From: Phoronis australis | Lineage: Eukaryota; Phoronida; Phoronidae | DNA: 59,153 nucleotides | Assembly (NCBI GenBank): GCA_002633005.1 | Contig: NMRA01000561.1 | Coordinates: 1-59,153 of the forward strand | Reading direction: 5' to 3' | Shown here: piece after piece, positions 12,421 through 23,931 of the stretch | Layout of the letters: the number at the start of each line of letters is the position of its first letter | Numbering within the stretch: the stretch's first letter is position 1 | Notes under the pieces: generated by a model | What the model was told of the DNA's origin: nothing | Seen by the model: the letters and a program-made list of their open reading frames with translations, nothing else | Database searches by the model: none | Position numbers and translations under genes: made by a program

Positions 12421-12689
12421 CAGTGGCTGATCTAGGATACCACTAGGCCTAGTGACTGGGGGGGACATCCTCGGAGAAGCGGGCAAATTAAGCGTGATTG
12501 TATGCACGCAGGCGGCGCGGAAGTTGCGGGCGCCGAGGATGTATGCCTTCTGCTCAGGAAATCTGTCGTTGGACCAAAAAAAAAAATAAATAAAACGGAA
12601 CGTACGTGTTTTCCCCCTCGTCCGCTACCGGTCCTAGCTCGAACTCTGTACAAGTTNGCGGGCCCCTGCCTCCCCTAAATCCTCCTATG
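12421..12689 (+). mobile_element. CAGTGGCGGAT-type MITE, copy 2
   Basis: The ends are CAGTGGCTGATCTAGG and CCCTAAATCCTCCTATG, flanked by a 5-bp ATTTT duplication (12416-12420 and 12690-12694). It shares the inner blocks CCGCTACCGGT and GGCCCCTGCC with the element at 44684-44980, which is inserted in the opposite orientation. An ambiguous base lies at 12657. Non-autonomous. Confidence 0.85.
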
Positions 12690-12694
12690 ATTTT

Positions 12695-15600
12695 GTACTT
12701 TTTCAAATTGTCACCTTTGCGGTCACAGGTGATTGGAACCGTTGGCGAGAAATTTCAATCACAAAGGGGATTTTTAGGCCTCGTGGCCGGGAATTTCGCG
12801 TGATTTTTCAATATTTTTGAGAGGGGAATAGGGCCGATATTTGGCCCCAAAATTGAGGGATTGAGGGCCCTGTCCTTTTTGTAAAGAAAAATGCATCGAG
12901 CTTTAAGCCATAGTCATGAAAACACAGCCTGGCTGGCCGAAGATTCTCCGTTCCTCGTTGCTATGGCGGCATCCAGTCCGATATGCGACAAATTATGATT
13001 CGAAAACAGTTATAAATTTTACACGGACATATTTTCCTTTGTCGCGGCGTATGGCATGGACCCAACGCTTCCGAATCCCAACTTCCATAGGGATTGTAAA
13101 ACAGAGTGTCGGTATTTTTTCTAGCTGCCGTATTCGAGCAACGCGGAGTACAACTACGCGGATAAGCCACCAGAGCTATCGTAGCGAGCCTCGTTTTGGA
13201 ACGCGCCTCCTGTCGGCGTGAATACGGTCTATAGTGTCGTGTTCTCTGAGAACGGCGACGTTTTGACGATCTGTCTACGCACTGATTTTTGTGCGACTTC
13301 CGCAGTTGACATTTTGGCTGTTGTGTACGCACCCTGATTTTTCATAACGTCTTTTTGTAGAATGATACTTTACCTGTCATGAGCCTTGTGGGAACATGAT
13401 TCACGGTTTGTGTCACTTCAGACATTGTTAATAAAACTGGTATTGCGCACTGTATTGTATAATAAAAATTGTATGTTTGTGCAATTTGATATTGTAAATT
13501 TGTAATGAGGTTTATACTGTCTTGAATTGATGTCAGTAGTGCATCAAAATAAACAATGATATTCGTCGACATGCTCTTATTTGTGCATACGTTCACTCGT
13601 GCATCAGTAGGTATCATCTTTTATAGTTATTTTAAAATATTAAAATATGTTAATACGTGTTAATGCCATTGCATTAGAGTACAATATGGCTAACAAAAGA
13701 AAATTTACTTCTGGTAATCATTTGTCAAACTGGCAAACAAAAATTAAAAAAGAATTCAGTTTTATGTAAAGCTCACTGCGTGGGTAGACTATAAATTTCA
13801 ACTTGCGTCAAATTTCACCTTCCACCATATTGTTTTTTTAATTAAATATTTATTCTTCAAACATTTTATAGAACTTCCTTCACATTCAAGGATCAAAATG
13901 TATCCTACATCTTTAAACTTCTGAGCAGTAGGTTATAGACAATTCTTATTTAAAACATTATAAATACGTTTACACCCACGTTGCTCATCAAGTGAAAATA
14001 TGGTATACTTGGTCCGGCGTTTTTTAATTTGCACTTTGGATCAAATTTTTTAAGAAAGGCCTTTACTGAACTGACCAAAGAAAGGTATCTCAAGAAACCA
14101 CCTTTCTACATTTCTTCTGCAAAAGTAATCGTGTCAAAGGAAAGCCCTGCATGTTACTATCCAAAATAAATTCAAGTAAAATATATTTTTCTTTAAAAAG
14201 GATTCACGAATAGGTTGCTCGCCTACAAATGGCGAATTTTTTTATTTTTCTGTATCTCAGTGAATTGTATCAATTGCCATTTTTGAAAGGAAAGCACCTG
14301 CAAAACAACAAAATGACTTCATAAATATTAGAAAAAAATCGTTTTTGCTAAGTTAATTTCTATCTCTTCTCCATCCCCGCACTCGAGACTCCTCTGATCT
14401 GAAACTCTAACCTCTGAATACGTCATATCTAAGTAGCGCTAGTGGTGTGTAAAATAGAAACTATGAAACATCACTTTCGGTGGCAATTCTCTTGGTCAAG
14501 CGTTACCGTTTTGCGTGCGGGACAAGAACTGCCCTGTGCAACAGATTCACACAGTTCTGTTATTTGTGTTTGTTGAAAAGCAGTTGTTTTGGTGTGAAAC
14601 TGTGTCTTTTTAAGCAAACATCAGACCACTTGTGGTATGATGGGAAACACGTGCATAACTACCACCAGTGAAATGGGACCGCAGAGAACGGCTGATTACA
14701 GTGTCGAGTAGGAAAACCTGTCTATACACACCCAGGTTGGGAGTATACGACAAATGGGAGTGATTACTCATGGCCTCGACAGCACCAGCAGTTACATGTA
14801 TCTTCTATAACTGGGCGACGGCATGGGGATTAAAGAAGCGACGACACCACTGGGGGCCGGGAAGACCTGCTGTGCTGGTGGAACGTCTCCGTAAAAAGAT
14901 TGTGGTTTACTCCAAATTTCCTTTGAATAGATAGCTTTTCACGCTTCAGTAAAAACCAACAAATAAGTTCATTTATGGGCTTAGAAAATTGAACAACTAA
15001 ACGTGGTTAATTGTCAAAACTCAAAACTGGCGCGGATGCAGCACTGGTTGGGGGTTTGGCCTAACTGTTCAAAAAAGTTATGCAAGAAGAACCTAACCAC
15101 GTCCCTATCCACACCGATTCTTGTACATCAGTTAGGCACGATTCCTAAATGTGAACAATGATATTGAGAACGTGTTGCTGCTACCTGAGCGTAACCGTTG
15201 TTATTTTGATTGGTTGTTCATAATAAAAATTTTGGTTCTTGTTATACAAATTTGTTTTTCTATTATGGTTGCACGTGTTGCGTTTTCAATTGACAAACAA
15301 CTACATCAATTCAAATCATTGCACTTCTCCCTACATTACAATAATGTTCACCTGTGCTTGATTTGTGCTGCACCAGCCTACAAAACAACGAAGTCTCCGA
15401 TAGTTGCCATGAATCACTTCACTTTGTTCATTGGCCTCAATTATTAGACAAAACGCATGAACGTGAAAAAGTTAAGAATCACTATTCACCGTTGTATATT
15501 AAACCCGCAGCTGGCCGAAAAGTGGCGATGATCAACGAGGAGGAGTGTTTGAGATTACTGTTTATTAACCAAATATCTTCTATGGGAAACCATTATCGTG

Positions 15601-16084
15601 TCAAGAGCACGACGCCTGAACTTTTTTATTTCTTGGTCTCACCAATTTTAGCTATCCTAGGCCAACGCCTCAACAAAGTGTTTGTCTCGCGCGAAGCCGT
15701 GTTCTCCGTAGTCTAATAAAATTCTTCCTTATACTTCAATCTAGTTAACAATTAAACTGTAGTAAAGGTTTTCCGACACAAGCAAAATATTTCTTACCCA
15801 TATAGCTTTCGTCCACCACGGGTGGCGGACTTCGTCAAAATGACACGGTCTTCCTACGCAGATGGCACATGCGCAGTCAGCTTCCGATCGTAGATATGTG
15901 GTACCCTCTGACACAGCGCCACCTATACTGCAAAGTGGCCCTGTGGAAACATGATGAACGACACACGGAATTCCGTGCGTGGGCTTCAATGCGCATGCCT
16001 TGGTTTTACTTCCGATGTAAACAAAATGGTTTAGTGTGTGCGTGAAAAGGTACCGGGTATATTACAGGTGCATCTTTGTCTTAA
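12695..16084. other. Gene-poor stretch with a CpG-richer island
   Basis: About 12900-13340 is relatively rich in CG dinucleotides and could be promoter or old exon sequence, but no convincing coding exon was found. The remainder to 16084 is AT-rich. Open frames at 14480, 15151 and 15354 have no family resemblance. Confidence 0.4.
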
Positions 16085-16495
16085 AAGAAGGTTGTTGAAA
16101 GAACTTCTAGTATTTTGAAGGATGAAGAACTCAAAAATGCCATTACAGAACAACTTATGAAGGAAAATGATACCATAGCCGAATCCATAACTGGCTCAAA
16201 GCATGGATATATTTCTCATTTGCAGGTAAAGAACAAAAACTCTTATGACACGTTATCTCAGTTTGACTGGACCATCATTGTCAATGAGATGAAACTTAAA
16301 TTTCCTGTGTTATTCTCCCTTATTGTTGGGGTTATGTTAACTCCTGACAATTGGTCAAGCGGAAAGAAGGTAGATGGCATAATACCAAGAATTGGTGTTA
16401 TATATGCCCTGTGCATGCAATCCAGAAGCCAACCTCTTTATCTGGTGCAGCGAGTTATATCATCTGTCCTGTCAAGTAGCTTAGTGGAGGTTAAG
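16085..16495 (+). CDS. DUF6589-family protein, upstream exon
   Basis: The frame is open from 16085 and ends at a donor, GTTAAG/GTATGT. It reads KDEELKNAITEQLMKE, then FDWTIIVNEMKLKFPVLF, then IIPRIGVIYALCMQSRSQPL and LVQRVISSVLSSSLVEVK. This is the region upstream of the core in DUF6589 proteins, whose copies in fungi and aquatic invertebrates are numerous and look transposon-linked. Splicing to 18195 gives the in-phase join SLVEVK-VFDRLSAID. No initiator Met is present, so at least one more upstream exon is expected. The intron (16496-18194) contains a long TA microsatellite. Confidence 0.7.
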
Positions 16496-17625
16496 GTATG
16501 TCACGTTCATCTTGGCTTAAAACAACTTTACTTTAAAGTCAGTGTCAATTGTTGCATTTTAGTACAATTTACAATACATGCCCATAGCCAGAATAAGAAA
16601 ATGTAGAAAATTTCAAACGACAAATACTAATTGATGCAAATATGAATAGTTTCCTTCAACAACTTGTATTTCAGATAAACATAGCATCTCTTTTGATAAA
16701 GTTCTCTCTATAGTCTATGTTTATTAGACAGTGAACCAATGCATCAGTAAGTAATACATGAATACAATGCTACCTTGAAGGAGAGACATTTAAAGTTATT
16801 TGTTATTGTCACTGCTAATTAAGGTGTAACCAGCCAAAATTCTACTACAGTCAAACCTTGTTAGAATGAACGTTTGCTCACTCATAACATTCTTTTCCGT
16901 AAGTCCTAAGACAGCTATACCACTTGGAAATTACTTTGGTTAAGTTGAACTTCAGATGCAACGGGTTTTTTGAAAAGTCTTGAGAGGTTTTGTTATAACA
17001 TGATTCGACTGTGTATAAGTGCTTCACGGTGTATTGTGGACCTTTCTCTATATTTAAGGGAATGTACAAGCCAGGTGGTAAGAGTGTGCCTTCTACGGCT
17101 TAGTTTTCTGTTTCCAGTGTCAAGAGCGATGCTAATAACCCTCCTGGCATATCCTGTAATGACTGTGGCCTTTCAAACTTTAGTTTATAGATGCTTCTTC
17201 TGGCTTTCTACTTTGAGAGATGCTTAATGTTCTCTAGCTATTTATCCATCACTGGTGTGTGACTGCGCAAGCATTCTGGGGACTAATTATTGGTGAATGT
17301 GCATGCACAAAAACTTTGAAAACCTGTAAGAAATAAAAAATATTCAATGCATGGGAAAAATTCTCCAGTGTGGGACAATGAATTTTAAATTATTTTTGCT
17401 CAGTGTCAGAAGTTGTGCCGTACAAAATTTTGAAAGTAGGCAATAAAGGGACATACCATGATGTTGTTGAGCAGCAGATTCTACTTTCACTCTATGTTGA
17501 CACAAAATGTATTCCGACATTTAATATTAATATGATGGATGGCATCAAAATAAATCATTGTCTCTAACCATGAAAATTCAACTTTGGTTGGTCGTATTTT
17601 AGTGGCTGGCCCAAACTGGAGAATG

Positions 17626-17636
17626 TATATATACAT

Positions 17637-17695
<59 letters not shown>
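17626..17695. repeat. (TA)n microsatellite in the DUF6589 intron
   Basis: Alternating TA with a few CA interruptions at the left edge. The antisense frame of Ile-Tyr repeats is an artefact. Confidence 0.9.
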
Positions 17696-17699
<4 letters not shown>

Positions 17700-18194
17700 A
17701 AATATAGAATAAAAGTGGGATGACCCTCAAGAAGAGGTCTCATTGCCGTACTCTCAATGCTTGTGATCATTTTTAAGTGCCCGTGCCTGCACACACTCTG
17801 GGATTGGAAATCAGCTTTTCCTTTAACATTGTTGTACTTTTGTTTTTTTAACAGTTTTAAATATCAAAATAACTTTTGCGGAAACTGCTGGTGTATATTG
17901 TAGTGTACTTAAGTATGCCTGTTTTGATCATACTGCATTAGGATAAGATTCTGGTTCCATGATGAGATGCTGATCAAATAATTGCTGTTGACATGCTTAA
18001 AAAATAACATCTAGCTCTGACGATTATGCACATTTTTGGAAATTGTCATTTTGTCATGATTATTGCCTGTTATAATTAAATCTGCAGCTTTTGTTTACAG
18101 GGGGTACATTATGTAGTCATAAAGAAATTGTTATTATTTAAAAAATGAAACTGTTAATATTTAATCCTGATTGAAGTACATGCAAATTTTCCAG

Positions 18195-19253
18195 GTTTTT
18201 GACCGTCTGTCTGCTATTGATATTTGCCTTACTCACCGAGCCTCTGACCAACTGCTGGACACAATCCGAGGCAACTTTGATGCGAAAATTGTTGCAGCTA
18301 TAAAACAGAGCAAGACAATACGATTTGTTGGTGATAATCTCAACTTATTCCATAGTGCGAGCTATGAGCGCAAAGACAGACACCCAAAGATGTTAATTTT
18401 TTTCGGATCTGCCATCCTGATATATGGTAAGATGAGACACTTTGACTCGCGTCCGAACATTGATCCACAGCGAAATTACAAGGCATTGAAGCCTATTGAC
18501 CTGTTACCATCAACTGATGATGTAGAAGAACTTGCCCACTACTACGCAGTTATGTGCATGGAGGTTGCAAAGGATCACATTGCCTACTTTAAATTTTTAG
18601 ATGGACAAATTCCCAAATTTTTAGATAACGATACAGCTGCTTTAATGGAGAAAACTACTGTCATACCATTAACTGTCTTGCCAAAGAATGAACAAAGTTA
18701 TGCCGATGTTGTTTACATATTGGAATCGTATGAGAAAATATTACATGACGTATTTGTGAAGGCAGGTTGTGATTTCCATGCAAAAGTTCGTATTCACATT
18801 GGAGGAGACCAGCTCAGTCGAGAGCGATTCTCAGGAGCAAAACGCCTTCTCATTGGAGCACGGACTCCAGAAGGACGATTTGACCATCTCACTCCCATTT
18901 CTTCAGAATACTTTCACATGACTATGAAACTTCTGTCTGTAGCATACAAACATCTCTATAATGTTGACAGTGGCCAGGAAATTGGCACAATGAAAGCTGA
19001 GCAAGTCCGTATAGTCCGACGTGGTGTTAAGGTGCCAGTTAAAGATGCGTACCATGCGGAAAAGGATTTTTCATGTCTTTTGTTGATGCCTGCATTGTGG
19101 AAATGATTTGCAACCGTTTTGAGATGACAGATTCTTTGTCTACTCCACTGACCAAAAAAGTGCCTGCAGATCCAGCTGTGCGGTATGAATGGACATTGTC
19201 ACAGTTTCGTCAAATAATCAATGTAAATGTTGGACCATTCACATACAAGTCAG
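18195..19253 (+). pseudogene. DUF6589-family protein, core exon with a 1-nt frameshift
   Basis: After a polypyrimidine tract and CAG at 18192-18194 the frame reads VFDRLSAIDICLTHRASDQL, then TIRFVGDNLNLFHSASYERK, FFGSAILIYGKMRHFDSR, HIGGDQLSRERFSGAKR and EYFHMTMKLLS. The GDN, GGDQLS and FH blocks are the recognisable conserved sites of DUF6589. Their spacing is compatible with an RNase H-like transposase fold, which is inference. In the T-run 19067-19071 one base appears to be missing: the original frame hits TGA at about 19106, while the next frame continues FFMSFVDACIVEMICNRFEM to 19253, where a weak donor (TCAG/GTTTGT) follows. It is a decaying copy or carries a single assembly error. It converges on the minus-strand helicase at 24272. 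Confidence 0.75.
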
Positions 19254-19698
19254 GTTTGTGAATTCTTTGCTGCTCGACCAAAGTGCAAAACCATTTTTTT
19301 TCTTTGAATTAGGTGTTCATTAATTTGAATTCTGTTTTCAATTATGGAGATTTGACAGTTTTGTCATTGAATGCGTAAGTTTTCATGTTGTATTTTGGTC
19401 TTTGCCAACTACAAATCTCAAAAAGTGGGTTCACCCAGGGAATACTTGCGTCTGATTTGGGTGTAGTGCTTTTTTGGTGCACGAATCTTTTGTTTGTATA
19501 CTTAGTTAATCATAAAGTGTTTTTAGTTAATGTTGTTATTCAGTGACTATACTTTGGGCTGTAATTGCGTCAAACCCCAAAAGTGAAAAACACTCCTAGG
19601 TTGCACTATTATGTTTTTCCATTATGTTGTATCCATCTCGGTTCAGTGGAAATTAACCTATTTACTTGTCAGTAACAATTCATTTGTTGTAATTCTAG

Positions 19699-19776
19699 CC
19701 AGCTGCAGTGCTGAAGCAGTAAATTGTCATGGTGGACTCAATCCAGAAAGTCAAGCACTGAACTTGAAAGATTGAG
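19699..19776 (+). CDS. Possible small 3' exon of the DUF6589 gene
   Basis: After TTCTAG at 19698, sequence in phase with the donor at 19253 reads ASCSAEAVNCHGGLNPESQA and ends at a TGA. The NCHGG block resembles an N-x-HGG block often present near the C-terminus of DUF6589 proteins. Evidence is weak, and much of the expected C-terminal region is missing. Confidence 0.25.
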
Positions 19777-20682
19777 AAGGTAGACTTAGAGATTTGATGT
19801 ATCTTTCTTGTCCGTGTTACTCTCCAGAGTGTTTAAATTGTGAAATATAGAAATCGGGGGTTGGGTGTTAAGCCGAGCATGGGCGTGGTGGTTAAAACAA
19901 GTTTTGACAAGTCCGGGGTGGGAGCTTAAAGGAGCATGCCACCCAAAAAAAACAACCTAATTTGTATCAATTTAGATCGAGTAGTTCTACTCCATAACGA
20001 CACGTACGGTTGCGTTACCTGACACCTGAAGGCAGACGGAGGAGTTGAAATTATCCATTGACGTCATCGGTTTCACACGCAGTCTGTTCAGCAGTTCACA
20101 ACACGGGTTACTGGTGTCAGCTTATCGCTTGAAGTGATCGTTTAACACCAATAAATCATCAAAATTCGATGTAAAACCCTTAAAAATAGACCGAGTTCTT
20201 ATGAAAACGTGTTGTTTTATTTCGCTCTTACGGATTTATTGGTATTTGGACACACCGTAGCCTACAAAGTTCGACAGGCCAATAAGGTCCGTAGCAGGAG
20301 TTTGGGGTCTGTTCGGAGATAATTTCGAAGTATTTTCCATGAGATGCAGACAGGAGAACCTAAATCTGTGTTGTTTAGACTTGTGATTTTTTGATTTCTA
20401 AATACAAAACGCTTGTTATCCAGGCCAGTGGCTCGGAGCTCGATCAGGCCCGTCGCGGCCGGCCGGATTGACACGTTATCCCGGCCAGTGGCTCGGAAAC
20501 TGATCAAACATCACGAACATAAACCAGCCAAAGTTAAGAGGAAACTAAACTTCCAGTCAAGAAAATACTATACGAGTGAGCCAAAGTAATGTGCACCTGA
20601 TTATGTTGGTGAATTAGCCACGAAACTGCAAATCTACATACTCGTCGGGGGCCGCAGCACCGTCAGGGCATAAGTTGTACAT
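19777..20682. other. Intergenic, no gene seen
   Basis: No recognisable coding sequence. A direct repeat of the phrase GGCCAGTGGCTCGG occurs near 20424 and 20482. Confidence 0.4.
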
Positions 20683-20695
20683 TGACAATCATTAT

Positions 20696-22155
20696 AAATG
20701 TTTATTGAGACATATACACATGGCCATAGGCCCCAAGTATATCATGTACAAGACAGAACATTGTTAGGTGGCACGTTTCAAACCGGATAATACATTATGA
20801 CGCTTGAGATGGACAAATTTAATAAGTTGACTATCTGGAGTTCTCATGAGAGAATCAAATTTAGATGTCGTGGGAGAATGACAAAAACGATCACTTAAGT
20901 ACTTAACCCGAAGGTCTTGGTACGCACTACAAACCAACACAACGTGGTATTCGTCCTCTACACACCCAGAATTACATAACTCACACAACCTGTTTTCATA
21001 GGGAATATTTGTGTGGCGACCTCTTTCCAATAGTAACGAATGATTTGATCGTCGCAATCGAGTCAGAGACTGGATAAAAACACGTGGGATACCAACCATT
21101 TCTAGATAATTCTCAAGATGATACATTGTTTTGTACCCCACATAGTAAGGCAGTTTTGCGTTACATTCGATATCAGATTGCCAACCTTGCAAATAACAGT
21201 CGTTGACCTGTTGAGAAAAAACAGTCAAGAAATACGCTTGATTTACCACACCCTGATTAATCCATACTTCTGAAAAACCATACACAGACAGAAGTTTCCT
21301 TACAAAACTTGCCCAATTATAGGAGGATCTTCCGATCAGGTCTGACTGAAAAAGCATATCATATGCAGCTTTTACCCCACGATTACTAGGCATCTCCAGT
21401 ATTTTGAACCAGTATTTTATACAAGAAACAAAATATTTAGCAGACAATGGGAATCGACCACATTCTTCCATAATTGCCGAGTTTGAACAACAACTGCCTA
21501 CTCCTAAAATGCGTTTACAAAACTTGATATGTACATTTTCCAATTGTTCATATTCCTTAAAGCCCCATATCTCAGCGCCGTAACACAGAAGGGGTAAACT
21601 ATTTTATCGAACAAGTGAAAGGCTATTGACGGGGGCAGATCACGACATCTTCGCTTTAATTTACAAATTGCAGAGGCAGCTTTATTTGCTCAATGAGCTA
21701 TACCAGGAGATAGCTCATTGATTTGCTTGACTAGATAAGGCTTTAATGGCTTTGGTCCGCGAAACTTTTGGAGTAATAAGTAGTCCAAGGTATTTGTAAT
21801 GAGGCACCACATCAACCAATGTTCCATTGTAAAACCATTTCTCATATCGTCTTAGGAGACCGCCATTTCTGAAAACGACCACTTTAGTTTTTTTCAAGTT
21901 TACTTGCATGCCCCATGATTTGCAAAATTCTGCCAAACAGTTAAGCATACGTTGTAAGTTGATGGCGGTAGAGGAACATAACACCATATCGTCTGCGTAC
22001 AGTAGAGAGTTAACTCTTGGCACTTGTTCGCTGAGATATGTGCTATTAATATTACTTTTCATACTCATTTTATCCAGAAATTCATTTAGATACAACACAA
22101 ATAATAATGGGCTTATCATGATTTGATTGTACTGTTGGTACTCGCCAGGGTTGCA
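20696..22155 (-). mobile_element. 5'-truncated non-LTR retrotransposon (LINE) with target duplication
   Basis: On the minus strand, reverse transcriptase palm motifs are readable: ISPLLFVLYLNEF, LLYADDMVLC (catalytic YADD) and LKKTKVVVFRNGG, then the thumb and connection region and a C-terminal CELCNSGCVEDEYHVVLVC zinc-knuckle-like block. An AATAAA lies near the 3' end (about 20699-20704 on the plus strand as TTTATT). The 13-bp TGACAATCATTAT flanks the element at 20683-20695 and 22156-22168. Frameshifts near 21590 and a stop near 21715 break the frame, so it is dead. The endonuclease and the upstream half are absent. The clade was not determined. Confidence 0.9.
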
Positions 22156-22157
22156 TG
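22121..22157 (+). mobile_element. Inverted 5' tip of the LINE (twin-priming signature)
   Basis: Read on the plus strand, this short piece encodes CTVGTRQGCM. That is the reverse transcriptase motif that should immediately precede ISPLLF, which begins on the minus strand at 22119. The two pieces share CATGA at the junction, as expected when an internal second priming event inverts the 5' end of a retrotransposed LINE. Confidence 0.85.
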
Positions 22158-22168
22158 ACAATCATTAT

Positions 22169-23140
22169 TTGAGTAATGTAAAAGGAAATAAAGATTCCCC
22201 TATCACCTGGCCGTGGGATTGAAATCGAGTTGTTTCACAACAGTTTCTGCCAGCAAAAACTAAATTAGCCATGAGCTCACACGGCCTCTGTGTCCCGTCA
22301 ATTAGTTTTATTGCACCTAAAGCAGGTAACGCAGTGATTTATTCATTTCTGGCTTCTCAAATCATTTACGCTCACTCACGAACACTCCAAAGACATAACA
22401 AATTGCATCTAATGAGACAGACTTTGTTTCAGTTTTATATAAGTATTGGTTAGGGTGAGAATAATTCATTTTGAAACGGAACGCTCAGTAATAAACGTCA
22501 ACATGGCAACTCGCAATTCCGACTTAGGACGAGCTAGAGTTCATCAGTCCCGACTTCGCAGGTGGATCATTAAGTTTTACAGGCTATCAATTCGACCAGG
22601 AATACCATGATGAGGAAATACTAGAGAGGCGCCGTGAACAAGCTCATACAACGGAACGTATGGAGTTCTTTGATAAGTCGGCATTCGTCAGGCACTGTCG
22701 ACGTCTGCAGGCCTCAGACTCGGAGATGTTTCACAGCCTCATACTTGCTATTTACAGCGTACATTTCATTCTTCACTACCATGAGCCACTTCCTAAGCAT
22801 TTCGGACTTTCGAGGAAGTAAAAAAAACGATATACCCGCTTTCCTCGCAGCTGCTTAGTTCGGTCAAGCGGGAACGATGCACCGCAACATAGCGGCATTC
22901 ACTCTGCATATGAACCACTGACGTCGCTAGCGTCGTTTCTCACCTTCCTCACAGGTTAACGCGACACCTCTTGGCAAGGTAAGGTAGACCGTATGCGAGG
23001 CGATGTGGATATGGATCGATTAAGACGGCAAAAAAGACTAATTAAATCGGGTGCCATTATCCTTTAACCTGAATGGTCAACGTAGTGAACATCATGGGAG
23101 CTATATATATATACATATACATACATATATACATACATAT

Positions 23141-23203
<63 letters not shown>

Positions 23204-23640
23204 TAATTATTACCTACATTGGACCTCATACACGAAAATGAACTTAAAGATTTTTACTGCTGTGCCGTGGACTAAACCTCCAACTTGACAAAGTTGGATG
23301 AACTGGACAAATAAACGAGGCCAATCAAAATCACACACTTTCTTACGTACAGAGCAAAGAAGAGTTTTACCGTAGTTTAGTTCGAGACGGGCTTATTGAA
23401 TCGTTATGTACATGAGATGGAAGTATAATTCTAGCACTGCATAGCATTACAATAATTTTGTCACAGAGAATTCCTTTTTATTAATAATCCAATTGGGTTG
23501 TAGTGATATACCGACTACAGTGATATTATTACCTCCATCTTGTGTTTCATAAAGTAAAAGTTGAGACACTGTAACATTATACAAGGCATTTTTGGCCAAC
23601 TTTATACATGTTTGCTTGTATTTGTGTATCGCTACATATT
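22169..23640. other. Intergenic with a TA/CA microsatellite
   Basis: No recognisable exon. It contains the 23100-23205 microsatellite; open frames at 22271 and 22634 lack support. Confidence 0.4.
23100..23205. repeat. (TA)n/(CATA)n microsatellite
   Basis: An alternating TA tract with CATA interruptions. The Ile-Tyr open frame across it is not a gene. Confidence 0.9.
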
Positions 23641-23649
23641 CTTTTGCAG

Positions 23650-23931
23650 GAAAAATGAAGTTTGTCAAAGTTACTATGCCTGACAGTACTATCATGGAGA
23701 TACAGTTAAAGAGTCCTGAGTTGCCTTCAAGTTCCTTCAATCAAACGTATGATGAGCAATAAGAGTGAGCAGACCATAATGCGCAAAACAGGTGTGTTAG
23801 CATCACTCAACGATGTGGCTGAAAACTATGATAATGTCACTGATGTTTATGTTAATACAAAGAAGCATTCCAAAGCAGGCTTGTATCATGATGAAGTAAT
23901 CATTCAGGGGTATTCAACCTCTGACATTTAG
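23650..23931 (+). CDS. Possible exon of unrecognised protein
   Basis: After TTCTTTTGCAG the sequence reads MKFVKVTMPDSTIMEIQLKS from 23655. Following a frame change near 23740 it then reads KTGVLASLNDVAENYDNVTD and YVNTKKHSKAGLYHDEV to a stop at 23931. Composition and the acceptor look coding, but I do not recognise a family. It could belong to a further 3' part of the DUF6589 gene or to an independent decayed gene. Confidence 0.3.

Noticed and set aside
12961-13332. Minus-strand 123-residue Arg/Cys-rich frame
   Set aside because: CpG-rich base composition lowers stop frequency; no family resemblance and an overlapping opposite-strand frame.
15151-15447. 98-residue hydrophobic frame
   Set aside because: Starts at GTG, no splice context and no family resemblance.
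17564-17794. Ile-Tyr repeat frame
   Set aside because: Produced by the TA microsatellite. The same applies to 23073-23288.
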